8,222 nucleotides of DNA from an uncultured Prevotellaceae bacterium (GCA_946055125.1 CAMGFF010000084.1:1-8222), one strand, 5' to 3'. Counted from the stretch's first letter, positions 1 to 7,198 are shown. Notes: generated from the sequence alone by a model not told the origin. Numbers and translations: made by a program.

Positions 1-31
1 GCAAAGTTACGCAACATTCCGCACCCCCAAA
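1..31 (-). promoter_or_regulatory. Bacteroidota-type promoter for a gene left of the window
   Basis: Read on the minus strand, positions 9-2 give TAACTTTG, a full match to the Bacteroidota -7 element TAnnTTTG, and positions 31-28 give TTTG, the -33 element, with an 18-nt spacer. It points out of the window, so it probably drives the next minus-strand gene, which is not visible. The core GCAAAGTTANGCAA (plus-strand reading) is shared with the carA promoter at 6956-6969. The promoter layout is established for this phylum; its use here is inferred. Confidence 0.55.
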
Positions 32-111
32 ACCCGGCCAATTTCGGATGCTTACTGAGCAAGCCCACTGCTTAAACATGACCATTCTCTTTAGACCTCC
101 CTACATGGTGG

Positions 112-1650
112 TTATTTGCCCCAGTTGGAGCGGTCGAGGTTGCGGTAGGCTATGGCCTCGCGCAGATGAATAGGCTGGAGGCTCTCCGAGCCGGCAAGGT
201 CGGCTATGGTGCGTGCCACCTTCATTATGCGGTCGTAGGCGCGGGCGCTCATGTTGAGGCGCGTCATGTGCTCGCGCAGAATCACCATCGACTGTGTGTC
301 GAGGTGGCAATGCTCGCGAATGAGGCGCGGTGTCATCTGCGCGTTGCAGTGCACTCCCGGCACGTCGGCAAAGCGGGCTGCCTGTATCTCGCGGGCCTGC
401 ACCACCCTCGCCCTTATCTCGGCGCTGCTCTCTGTGGGTCGGTCGTTCGAGATGTCGTCGAATTCCACCGGCGCCACCTCCACCTGTATGTCGATGCGGT
501 CGAGCAGCGGGCCCGAAATCTTGCTAAGGTAGCGCTGCACGGCTCCGGGCTGGCATATGCAGGGCTTCGTGGGATGCCCATAGTAGCCACAGGGGCAGGG
601 ATTCATGCTCGCCACAAGCATGAACGAGGCGGGGTATTCCACCGTGTATTTTGCACGCGAAATGGTGATGCGCCGGTCCTCAAGCGGCTGCCGCATCACC
701 TCAAGCACTTGGCGGCCAAATTCGGGCAGCTCGTCGAGGAATAGCACGCCATTGTGCGCCAGGCTTATCTCGCCCGGCATGGGATGCGTGCCTCCGCCCA
801 CGAGTGCCACGGGCGACACCGTGTGGTGCGGCGAGCGGAAGGGGCGCTGCGTCATCAGTGTGCTGCCGCGCTGCAGCACGCCCGCCACGCTGTGTATCTT
901 GGTCGTTTCGAGGGCTTCTTGCAGGGTGAGTGGCGGCAGTATCGACGGCAGTCGCTTTGCCATCATCGATTTTCCCGATCCAGGACTGCCCACGAGCAGA
1001 ATGTTGTGCCCGCCGGCGCACGCCACCTCAAACGCCCGCTTCACGTTCTCCTGCCCTTTCACCTCCGAGAAGTCGAAGTCGTAGTGCCCCATGGCGTTGG
1101 CAAATTCCTCGCGTGTGTTAACCACCGTGGGCTCATAGTGCCGTGTGAGGTTGAGGAAGTCGATCACATCGCGCAGCTTCTCCATGCCGTAGACCTCAAG
1201 CCTGTTGACCACCGCTGCCTCCTTCTCATTGGCCTTGGGCACGATGAAGCCCTTGAAGCCCATTTGCCGCGCAAGTATTGCCATGGGCAGAACGCCCTTT
1301 ATGGGCAGCAAGGTCCCGTCGAGCGACAGCTCGCCCATCATCATGTAGCGAGGCAACTGCTCGGCAGCAATCTTCTCATCGGCGGCAAGTATGCTTATGG
1401 CTATGGGCAGGTCGTAGGCCGCTCCCTCCTTCTTGATGTCGGCGGGCGACATGTTCACCACCGCACTGCGCCTCGGAAAGTCGAACCCCGACTCTGCCAT
1501 GGCCGACTTCACCCTCTCGTAGCTCTCTTTCACGGCGGTGTCGGGGAGTCCTACGATGCAGAATCCCACGCCTGTGGTCACTGCGGCCTCCACGGTCACT
1601 GCTATTGCGTCAACGCCGAGGACTGCCGCCCCGAATCCCTTCACCAGCAT
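112..1650 (-). CDS. yifB: YifB/ComM family Mg-chelatase-like AAA+ ATPase
   Basis: A 512-residue protein with the complete YifB/ComM architecture. Residues about 20-145 form the N-terminal S5/Lon-like domain (IVGLPDTAVKES at 32-43). The AAA+ Mg-chelatase core spans about 190-390, with Walker A GSPGSGKS at 221-228, Walker B VLFLDELPEF at 302-311, and SGPLLDRID at 379-387 carrying the conserved arginine region. A C-terminal Mg-chelatase helical domain covers about 400-505. Four cysteines (352, 354, 364, 366) in PCPCG...KPCIC form the family's probable metal-binding insert. In naturally transforming bacteria the homologue ComM is a hexameric helicase that drives branch migration during DNA integration; in other lineages the role is unclear. 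The start is supported by AGGAAAGA 1-8 nt upstream and by its own promoter. Length is normal and all key motifs are intact, so it should be active. It acts in the cytoplasm. Despite the domain name it is not expected to work in chlorophyll or cobalamin synthesis. Confidence 0.95.
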   Translation of the reverse strand: MLVKGFGAAVLGVDAIAVTVEAAVTTGVGFCIVGLPDTAVKESYERVKSAMAESGFDFPRRSAVVNMSPADIKKEGAAYDLPIAISILAADEKIAAEQLPRYMMMGELSLDGTLLPIKGVLPMAILARQMGFKGFIVPKANEKEAAVVNRLEVYGMEKLRDVIDFLNLTRHYEPTVVNTREEFANAMGHYDFDFSEVKGQENVKRAFEVACAGGHNILLVGSPGSGKSMMAKRLPSILPPLTLQEALETTKIHSVAGVLQRGSTLMTQRPFRSPHHTVSPVALVGGGTHPMPGEISLAHNGVLFLDELPEFGRQVLEVMRQPLEDRRITISRAKYTVEYPASFMLVASMNPCPCGYYGHPTKPCICQPGAVQRYLSKISGPLLDRIDIQVEVAPVEFDDISNDRPTESSAEIRARVVQAREIQAARFADVPGVHCNAQMTPRLIREHCHLDTQSMVILREHMTRLNMSARAYDRIMKVARTIADLAGSESLQPIHLREAIAYRNLDRSNWGK

Positions 1651-1651
1651 A

Positions 1652-1659
1652 TCTTTCCT
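1652..1659 (-). promoter_or_regulatory. Ribosome binding site of yifB
   Basis: Minus-strand AGGAAAGA, with the AGGA core 5 nt before the ATG at 1650-1648. This is the clearest Shine-Dalgarno-like sequence in the window. Such sites are often weak or absent in this phylum, so it gives useful support for the chosen start. Confidence 0.6.
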
Positions 1660-1698
1660 GTCTTTTTATTGTGATACTAAAAAATGTGAATATCTGCA

Positions 1699-1729
1699 CA
1701 AATATACCACCATTCCACTCAATTTGCAA
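1699..1729 (-). promoter_or_regulatory. Promoter of yifB
   Basis: Minus-strand TATATTTG at 1706-1699 matches the TAnnTTTG -7 element, and TTG at 1729-1727 is the -33 element with a 20-nt spacer. The expected transcript start, a few bases further on, leaves a leader of roughly 40-45 nt before the yifB ATG. The spacing equals that of the carA promoter. This suggests yifB is transcribed independently of trmN6, although read-through remains possible because no strong terminator is visible between them. Confidence 0.6.
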
Positions 1730-1741
1730 GAAATCGGGTCC

Positions 1742-1759
1742 CTAAATCGCCTAAATCGC
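1742..1759. repeat. Perfect 9-bp tandem duplication between trmN6 and yifB
   Basis: CTAAATCGC occurs twice head to tail (1742-1750 and 1751-1759), starting just beyond the trmN6 stop. A related CTAAATC lies at 2526-2532 on the other side of trmN6. It could be a replication slippage product or a small protein-binding site. It is too short to assign a role. Confidence 0.7.
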
Positions 1760-1767
1760 TGCGGTGG

Positions 1768-2487
1768 TCACATTTTCAGGTAGAAATCGCGTGTGAGCGC
1801 CACATATTGCTGCGTGTATTGCCCCGGCACGGCGGTTTCGATGGTGAGCTCTTCCTCCTGCGTGGCTGTGGCTGCGGCGCTCAGCTCCCACAGGGTGCGC
1901 TTTGCCGCCACATCGGGCTTGGGCAGCACCGTGAGCCGTCTTGCCACTGCAAGGCCGCACTCACGCGCCGCACCTACTATCTCGTCCTCGCGCTCCACCG
2001 GGCTGATTATGCACAGCCTCCCGGCGGCTGTGAGCAGTGTGCCGGCGGCATGAATGAGTGCGCTATAGGTGAGTGCCACGCTGGTGTGACGTGCAGTGGC
2101 CCGGCGTGGGTCGCACGAGGTGGTGTCCTCGGTGAAATATGGAGGATTCGACACTATGAGGTCATACTTCTTGCCACACTCGGCGGCATAGTGCAGAAAA
2201 TCGCACTGTGCCACCGCCAGCCGCCCGGCCCATGGCGAGGCGAGGAAATTGGAGCGTGCCTCACTGCACGCCTCGGCATCAATCTCCACCGCATCGATTA
2301 TGGCTGTGGCATTGCGCTGCGCCACCATGAGGGCTATCACACCGGTGCCGGTGCCCACATCGAGCACGCTGCTCGCACGCTCCACATTGCACCATGCGCC
2401 AAGCAGCACCCCATCGGTGCCCACCTTCATCGCGCTGCGGTGGTTGCGCACCGCAAATTGCTTGAACCTGAATATCTTCTCTTTCAT
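1768..2487 (-). CDS. trmN6: tRNA1(Val) (adenine(37)-N6)-methyltransferase (TrmN6/YfiC family)
   Basis: A 239-residue class I SAM-dependent methyltransferase. The N-terminal block FRFKQFAVRN followed by MKVGTDGVLLGAW (20-32) is the TrmN6/YfiC signature. The SAM-binding glycine loop is VLDVGTGTG at 41-49, the acidic residue after strand 2 lies in VEID at 67-70, and the catalytic N6-adenine motif IV is NPPY at 114-117. The C-terminal LTRDFYLKM agrees with Bacteroidota orthologues as I remember them. In E. coli the enzyme makes m6A37 next to the anticodon of tRNA1(Val); that substrate is inferred here by family. Length matches the family. The ATG at 2487 is preceded by purine-rich GAAAGAGA. It lies 87 nt downstream of carB on the same strand without an obvious promoter of its own, so it may be partly transcribed from carAB. 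Confidence 0.93.
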   Translation of the reverse strand: MKEKIFRFKQFAVRNHRSAMKVGTDGVLLGAWCNVERASSVLDVGTGTGVIALMVAQRNATAIIDAVEIDAEACSEARSNFLASPWAGRLAVAQCDFLHYAAECGKKYDLIVSNPPYFTEDTTSCDPRRATARHTSVALTYSALIHAAGTLLTAAGRLCIISPVEREDEIVGAARECGLAVARRLTVLPKPDVAAKRTLWELSAAATATQEEELTIETAVPGQYTQQYVALTRDFYLKM

Positions 2488-2515
2488 TCTCTTTCGCTCA
2501 AGATAGAAACAACAT

Positions 2516-2539
2516 GGGGCGAATCGCTAAATCCGCCCC
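2516..2539 (-). terminator. GC-rich hairpin between carB and trmN6
   Basis: GGGGCG (2516-2521) and CGCCCC (2534-2539) form a perfect 6-bp GC stem, extendable by two A-T pairs after one mismatch. The minus-strand transcript continues AUGUUGUUUCU, only a loose U-rich tract, so at best it is a weak or partial intrinsic terminator for carB. It could instead be a leader structure of trmN6, whose ATG is 28 nt further on. A smaller stem, CACTG/CAGTG (2553-2557 with 2565-2569), lies immediately after the carB stop. Confidence 0.4.
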
Positions 2540-2574
2540 ACTATGGTTAAATCACTGTTTCACTCAGTGCCTCA

Positions 2575-5500
2575 TCAATACTCTCCCCACGACTTTATCT
2601 CAATCTCATCGAGGGTCATGTCGCAGAATGCGTCGATAAACGCCGAGGCAAGGCGGGCATTGGTCAGCAACGGCACATTCAGGTCGATTGCCGCGCGGCG
2701 TATCTTGTAGCCATTGGTAAGCTCGGCCGACGATAGGTTCTTGGGTATGTTCACCACCATGTCGATTTGCTTCTTGTGGAGCATGTCGAGCGCCTGGGGC
2801 TCCTTGTCGCTCTCGCTTGGCCAATACACGCGAATGGCGGGAATGCCGTTGTCGTTGAGATACTTGTGGGTGCCGCCGGTGGCATAGAGGGCATATCCCT
2901 TCTCGTGCAGCTTCTTGGCCGCGTCGAGCATCGACGCCTTCTGCTTCGGCCCTCCGGTGCTGAGCAGAATGTTCTTCTGCGGAATCTTGTAGCCCACCGA
3001 GAGCATCGACTTCAAAAGTGCCTCCGAAGTGTTCTCGCCTATGCAGCCCACCTCACCGGTCGACGACATATCCACGCCAAGCACCGGGTCGGCGCCCTGT
3101 AGGCGTGAGAATGAGAACTGCGATGCCTTGATGCCCACATAGTCGAGGTCGAAGGCGTTCTTGTTGGGCTTCTCCACCGGTATGCCGAGCATAACCTTGG
3201 TGGCAAGGTCGATAAAGTTGATTTTCAGCGTCTTCGACACGAATGGGAAGCTGCGCGATGCACGCAGGTTGCACTCTATCACCTTGATGTCGTTGTTCTT
3301 GGCAAGATACTGAATGTTGAAGGGTCCCGATATGTTGAGCGCCTTGGCTATCTGGCGGCTTATCTTCTTGATGCGGCGAATGGTCTCCACATAGAGCTTT
3401 TGCGGCGGGAACTGAATGGTGGCGTCGCCCGAGTGCACGCCGGCAAACTCGATGTGCTCCGATATGGCATAGAGCTTTATCTCGCCGTTCTGTGCCACCG
3501 CGTCACACTCTATCTCCTTGGCGTTCTGTATGAACGAACTTACCACTACGGGGTGCTCCTTCGACACGTTGGCGGCAAGGCGAAGGAATTTCTCCAGCTC
3601 CTCATCATTCGAGCACACGTTCATCGCCGCACCCGACAGCACATACGACGGGCGCACGAGCACCGGATATCCCACCTCGGCCACAAAGTCGTTGATGTCC
3701 TTGAGCGACGTCAGCTCGCGCCAGCGCGGCTGGTCGATTCCGAGCGAGTCGAGCATCGACGAGAACTTGTGGCGGTCCTCGGCGTTGTCGATGTCCTTGG
3801 CGCTGGTGCCGAGTATGTTCACCTTCTGCGCGTCGAGGCGAGTGGCGAGGTTGTTTGGTATCTGTCCGCCGGTCGAGAGTATCACGCCGTGCGGCTGCTC
3901 CAGCTCTATGATATCCATCACGCGCTCAAAGGTGAGCTCGTCGAAGTAGAGGCGGTCGCACATGTCGTAGTCGGTCGACACGGTCTCGGGGTTGTAGTTA
4001 ATCATCACCGAGCGCCAGCCCTCGCGCTTCACCGTGAGCAGCGCGTTCACGCTGCACCAGTCAAACTCCACCGAGCTGCCTATTCGGTAGGCTCCCGAGC
4101 CGAGCACCACTATTGAGCGGTGGTCGTGGAGGTAGGTCACATCGTTCTCGGTGCCGTTGTAGGTGAGGTAGAGGTAGTTGGTCTGTGCGGGATATTCGGC
4201 GGCGAGGGTGTCGATTTGCTTCACCACCGGCGTGATGCCCTTGCTCTTGCGCAGGTTGCGCACTTGCAGGTTGGCATCGTGCGAGGCTGTCATGCGATCC
4301 TTGAGCACAGCGCGTGCAATCTGGAAGTCGCTGAACCCCTGCTCCTTGGCAAGGCGCAGCAGCGGTGCCGGTATCTCGGCTATCTCGTTGTAGCCCTCAA
4401 GCTCCATGGCTGTGTGGGCAATGTTTTGCAGCTTCTGGAGGAACCAGCGGTCAATCTTGGTGAGCTCGTGTATCTGGTCCACGGTATATCCGGCACGCAG
4501 CGCGTTCTCTATCACGAAGATGCGCTTGTCGGTTGGCTCGCGCAGCGCGCGGTCGATGTCGGCCACATTCAGGGCCTTGTTCTCGATAAAGCCGTGCATG
4601 CCCTGCCCTATCATGCGCAGTCCCTTCTGTATCACCTCCTCAAAGGTGCGGCCTATTGCCATCACCTCGCCCACCGACTTCATCGACGAGCCAATCTCGC
4701 GGTTCACGCCGTGGAATTTGCCAAGGTCCCAGCGCGGAATCTTGCACACTATGTAGTCGAGCGCCGGCTCAAAGAATGCCGATGTCACCTTCGTCACCGA
4801 GTTGTTGAGGTCGAAGAGGCCGTAGCCAAGTCCGAGCTTGGCGGCGACGAATGCCAGCGGGTAGCCCGTGGCCTTCGAGGCGAGCGCCGAGCTGCGGCTG
4901 AGGCGTGCGTTCACCTCAATCACGCGGTAGTCCATCGACCGCGGGTCGTAGGCATACTGCACGTTGCACTCTCCCACGATGCCTATGTGGCGTATTATCT
5001 TTATTGCGAGCTCGCGCAGAAGGTGGTAGTCGTCGTTGCTCAGAGTCTGCGAGGGTGCCACCACTATGCTCTCGCCGGTGTGAATGCCCAGCGGGTCGAA
5101 GTTCTCCATGTTGCACACGGTGATGCAGTTGTCGTAGCAGTCGCGCACCACCTCATATTCCACCTCTTTCCAGCCCTTGAGCGACTTCTCGATGAGCACC
5201 TGCGGTGAGAATGAGAGGGCCTTCTCCACCAGTGTGCGGAGCTCGGCCTCATTGTCGCAGAATCCGCTGCCCAGGCCGCCCAGCGCGTAGGCTGCGCGAA
5301 CAATCACCGGGTAGCCAAGCGCGTCGGCGGCAGCCACGGCATCGGCCACGCTGCTCACTGCCTCGCTCTTTATGGTCTTCACGTCGATTTCATCGAGCTT
5401 GTTCACGAAGAGCTCGCGGTCCTCGGTGTCCATGATGGCCTGCACGGGAGTGCCAAGCACCTCCACGCCATATTTCTCGAGAATGCCCTGCTTGTGCAGC

Positions 5501-5799
5501 TCCACGCCGCAGTTGAGCGCGGTCTGTCCGCCAAACGCGAGCAGAATGCCCTGCGGACGCTCCTTTGCTATCACTTTCTCCACAAAGTAGGGTGTCACGG
5601 GCAGGAAGTATATCTTGTCGGCTATGCCCTCCGAGGTCTGCACGGTGGCTATGTTGGGGTTGATGAGTATGGTCTCTATCGCCTCCTCCTTGAGTGCCTT
5701 CAGAGCCTGCGATCCTGAATAATCAAACTCGCCGGCCTCACCTATCTTCAGTGCGCCCGAACCGAGCAACAGTACTTTCTTTATATTCTCTTTCTTCAT
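2575..5799 (-). CDS. carB: Carbamoyl-phosphate synthetase large (ammonia-utilising) subunit
   Basis: A 1074-residue protein, essentially the length of E. coli CarB (1073). The first half holds a pre-ATP-grasp domain (LLGSGALKIGEAGEFDYSGS, 11-30) and ATP-grasp 1 (about 125-335, ending EVNARLSRSSALASKATGYP at 295-314), which makes carboxyphosphate. An oligomerisation segment covers about 400-550, including LTKIDRWFLQKL. The second half repeats the fold (VVLGSGAYRIGSSVEFDW, 564-581; ATP-grasp 2 about 675-870, ending ECNLRASRSFPFVSK at 842-856) and phosphorylates carbamate. A C-terminal MGS-like regulatory domain (about 945-1060, ATGGTHKYLND at 973-983) is where family members bind nucleotide effectors. 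A longer frame begins at ATG 5847 but would overlap carA and add 16 poorly conserved residues; ATG 5799 gives the canonical MKKENIKKVLLLGSG start and has AGAGAG about 11 nt upstream. It follows carA by 22 nt and works with it as a heterodimer feeding pyrimidine and arginine synthesis. The motifs look more like eukaryotic CAD than E. coli CarB. Confidence 0.97.
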   Translation of the reverse strand: MKKENIKKVLLLGSGALKIGEAGEFDYSGSQALKALKEEAIETILINPNIATVQTSEGIADKIYFLPVTPYFVEKVIAKERPQGILLAFGGQTALNCGVELHKQGILEKYGVEVLGTPVQAIMDTEDRELFVNKLDEIDVKTIKSEAVSSVADAVAAADALGYPVIVRAAYALGGLGSGFCDNEAELRTLVEKALSFSPQVLIEKSLKGWKEVEYEVVRDCYDNCITVCNMENFDPLGIHTGESIVVAPSQTLSNDDYHLLRELAIKIIRHIGIVGECNVQYAYDPRSMDYRVIEVNARLSRSSALASKATGYPLAFVAAKLGLGYGLFDLNNSVTKVTSAFFEPALDYIVCKIPRWDLGKFHGVNREIGSSMKSVGEVMAIGRTFEEVIQKGLRMIGQGMHGFIENKALNVADIDRALREPTDKRIFVIENALRAGYTVDQIHELTKIDRWFLQKLQNIAHTAMELEGYNEIAEIPAPLLRLAKEQGFSDFQIARAVLKDRMTASHDANLQVRNLRKSKGITPVVKQIDTLAAEYPAQTNYLYLTYNGTENDVTYLHDHRSIVVLGSGAYRIGSSVEFDWCSVNALLTVKREGWRSVMINYNPETVSTDYDMCDRLYFDELTFERVMDIIELEQPHGVILSTGGQIPNNLATRLDAQKVNILGTSAKDIDNAEDRHKFSSMLDSLGIDQPRWRELTSLKDINDFVAEVGYPVLVRPSYVLSGAAMNVCSNDEELEKFLRLAANVSKEHPVVVSSFIQNAKEIECDAVAQNGEIKLYAISEHIEFAGVHSGDATIQFPPQKLYVETIRRIKKISRQIAKALNISGPFNIQYLAKNNDIKVIECNLRASRSFPFVSKTLKINFIDLATKVMLGIPVEKPNKNAFDLDYVGIKASQFSFSRLQGADPVLGVDMSSTGEVGCIGENTSEALLKSMLSVGYKIPQKNILLSTGGPKQKASMLDAAKKLHEKGYALYATGGTHKYLNDNGIPAIRVYWPSESDKEPQALDMLHKKQIDMVVNIPKNLSSAELTNGYKIRRAAIDLNVPLLTNARLASAFIDAFCDMTLDEIEIKSWGEY

Positions 5800-5821
5800 A
5801 ATCGTAGTTACTCTCTCTTTG

Positions 5822-6892
5822 TTACAACAACTCAATAAACTTATCAAAAATAAACTCAGTGTCGGTGGGTCCGCTGCAAGCCTCGGGGTGGAACTGCGCC
5901 GAGAAGAAGGGCTTCGTGCGGTGGCGTATGCCCTCGTTGGTGTCGTCGTTCATGTTGATGAAGAGCGGCTCCCAGTCGGCTCCCAGGGTGCGGTTGTCCA
6001 CGGCAAATCCATGGTTCTGCGATGTGATGAAGCAGCGGTTGGTGCCCACCTCGCGCACCGGCTGGTTGTGGCTGCGGTGGCCATACTTAAGCTTATACAC
6101 CTTGGCACCGGCCGCCTTCGAGAGGAGCTGGTTGCCCATGCAGATTCCGCATATCGGCTTGTCGCCCTCTATTGCCTTGCGCAGATGCGCCACGGTCTCC
6201 TCGGCAAAGTCGGGATTGCCGGGGCCATTCGACACAAACAGTCCGTCGTAGTCAATCGTGCTGAAGTCGTAGTTCCACGGCACGCGCACCACCCTCACGC
6301 CGCGCTTCACGAGGCAGCGAATGATGTTGAACTTAGTGCCGCAATCCACAAGCACCACGGTCTTGTCGCCGCTGCCATATTCCATCACCTCCTTGCAGCT
6401 CGTCTTTGCCACAAGGTTCTCAGTGTTGGGGTCCTTGAAGTCGGTGTCACCACAGCCCTCAATCACTATCTTGCCCAGCATCGAGCCATGCTCGCGCAGC
6501 CGCTTGGTGAGTGCTCGCGTGTCGATGCCGCACACGCCCACCACTTGCTCCTCCTTGAGCCAGTCGCTGAGGCTGCGGCTCGCCTGCCAGTGGCTGTAGT
6601 CCCACGAGTAGTCCTGGCACACTATTGCCTCACAGTGTATCTTCTCACTCTCAAAATGCTCGCACATCTTTTCGTCGCCATTTCTTGGTGGAACGCCATA
6701 GTTGCCAATGATGGGATAGGTTGTTACTAAGATTTGACCGGAATAGGACGGGTCGGTGAGACTCTCGGGATAGCCGGTCATGGCTGTGCTGAACACCACC
6801 TCACCGGCACTTGGCTTTTCATAGCCAAACGACCGACCTTCGAATATTGTGCCGTCCTCAAGCGTGAGGGTGGCTTTTCTTGTTTCTCGCAT
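5822..6892 (-). CDS. carA: Carbamoyl-phosphate synthetase small (glutaminase) subunit
   Basis: A 356-residue protein, slightly shorter than E. coli CarA (382). It has the CPSase small-chain N-terminal domain (about 1-135: LEDGTIFEGRSFG at 11-23, GIDTRALTKRLREHGSMLGK at 122-141) and a class I glutamine amidotransferase domain (about 178-355). The catalytic triad is visible: nucleophile Cys251 in GICMGNQ, and His335 and Glu337 in FHPEA. LFVSNGPGNP (218-227) is the oxyanion-hole and glutamine-binding strand. It hydrolyses glutamine and channels ammonia to CarB. The motif after the nucleophile reads GNQ where most class I amidotransferases have GHQ; the catalytic residues themselves are intact. 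The ATG at 6892 is the only ATG, GTG or TTG in frame after the promoter. There is no Shine-Dalgarno sequence; the 8 nt touching the ATG instead form one arm of an inverted repeat. First gene of the carAB operon. Confidence 0.97.
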   Translation of the reverse strand: MRETRKATLTLEDGTIFEGRSFGYEKPSAGEVVFSTAMTGYPESLTDPSYSGQILVTTYPIIGNYGVPPRNGDEKMCEHFESEKIHCEAIVCQDYSWDYSHWQASRSLSDWLKEEQVVGVCGIDTRALTKRLREHGSMLGKIVIEGCGDTDFKDPNTENLVAKTSCKEVMEYGSGDKTVVLVDCGTKFNIIRCLVKRGVRVVRVPWNYDFSTIDYDGLFVSNGPGNPDFAEETVAHLRKAIEGDKPICGICMGNQLLSKAAGAKVYKLKYGHRSHNQPVREVGTNRCFITSQNHGFAVDNRTLGADWEPLFINMNDDTNEGIRHRTKPFFSAQFHPEACSGPTDTEFIFDKFIELL

Positions 6893-6946
6893 ACGATAGA
6901 GTGTTATTTTTGATTCAAATTTTGGCTTTTCAAGAAGTTCTATCGT
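6893..6946 (-). promoter_or_regulatory. Candidate carA leader stem abutting the start codon
   Basis: The minus-strand leader contains ACGATAGA (6946-6939) and its exact reverse complement TCTATCGT (6900-6893), giving a perfect 8-bp stem around a 38-nt, A-rich and mostly unpaired loop. The 3' arm touches the carA ATG directly, and the 5' arm begins within a few nucleotides of the transcript start predicted from the -7 box at 6964-6957. In RNA the stem would enclose nearly the whole leader and cover the ribosome landing zone. The repeat is seen in the sequence; a regulatory role, for example in pyrimidine control, is inference. It matches no riboswitch or PyrR attenuator that I know, and there is no terminator stem with a U-run. 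Confidence 0.35.
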
Positions 6947-6956
6947 GAAAACCGTG

Positions 6957-6987
6957 CAAAGTTAAGCAATTTCCACCATATCCGCAA
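6957..6987 (-). promoter_or_regulatory. Promoter of the carAB operon
   Basis: Minus-strand TAACTTTG at 6964-6957 is a perfect TAnnTTTG -7 element, and TTG at 6987-6985 supplies the -33 element at a 20-nt spacing. The predicted start near 6950 leaves a leader of about 55-60 nt before carA. TTGC directly precedes the -7 box here and also in the promoter at the left edge of the window. Confidence 0.65.
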
Positions 6988-7198
6988 CATTTCCACCTCC
7001 TTTTCCTACTCCCCACCACAATATACGTAGATACTTCCAAGTGCTTATTTATAAATCTATCTATCGCTATGATGGCCTTCTATTTCAATTACCAATACTA
7101 AAATCTCATCGTCATATATTTCCTAAATTCATCGAGGGGTGGGGCAATATTGTGGGGCGAGGGGGCGTTATTAAGAGGAAAATTAGCTACGGTTTTTT
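6988..7198. other. AT-richer divergent intergenic region, no gene seen
   Basis: This is the dus-proximal part of the 306-bp gap between carA and the dus gene. I find no RNA gene or credible ORF; the longest plus-strand reading after an ATG here (7070) is about ten codons. TATATTTC at 7115-7122 is one base off the TAnnTTTG -7 element and is the only weak promoter candidate for dus, but it lacks a matching -33 box. GAGGAA at 7175-7180 lies 18 nt before the dus ATG, too far for a standard ribosome binding site. Confidence 0.5.

Noticed and set aside
10..111. Possible terminator after yifB
   Set aside because: Only 4-bp complementarities such as GCTT/AAGC near 53-68 were found, with no U-run following; not enough to call.
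754..1674. 306-codon open frame antisense to yifB
   Set aside because: It is fully opposite yifB, has no domain, and its His-rich and Arg-rich composition is typical of a shadow frame.
4120..5208. 362-codon open frame antisense to carB
   Set aside because: It lies wholly inside the confidently identified carB on the other strand. Its translation is low-complexity (rich in V, H, A, L and R) with no recognisable domain. Long antisense frames are expected opposite GC-rich genes.
5800..5847. Upstream ATG at 5847 as the carB start
   Set aside because: It would overlap the end of carA and add 16 residues (cysteine-containing, not family-like) ahead of the canonical CarB start; ATG 5799 fits family length and spacing.
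5819..6730. 303-codon open frame antisense to carA
   Set aside because: It covers carA on the opposite strand and shows no family motifs; the carA reading has an intact catalytic triad.
6988..7198. Riboswitch or small RNA in the divergent intergenic region
   Set aside because: No extended inverted repeats, terminator stem or known aptamer core could be recognised by eye.
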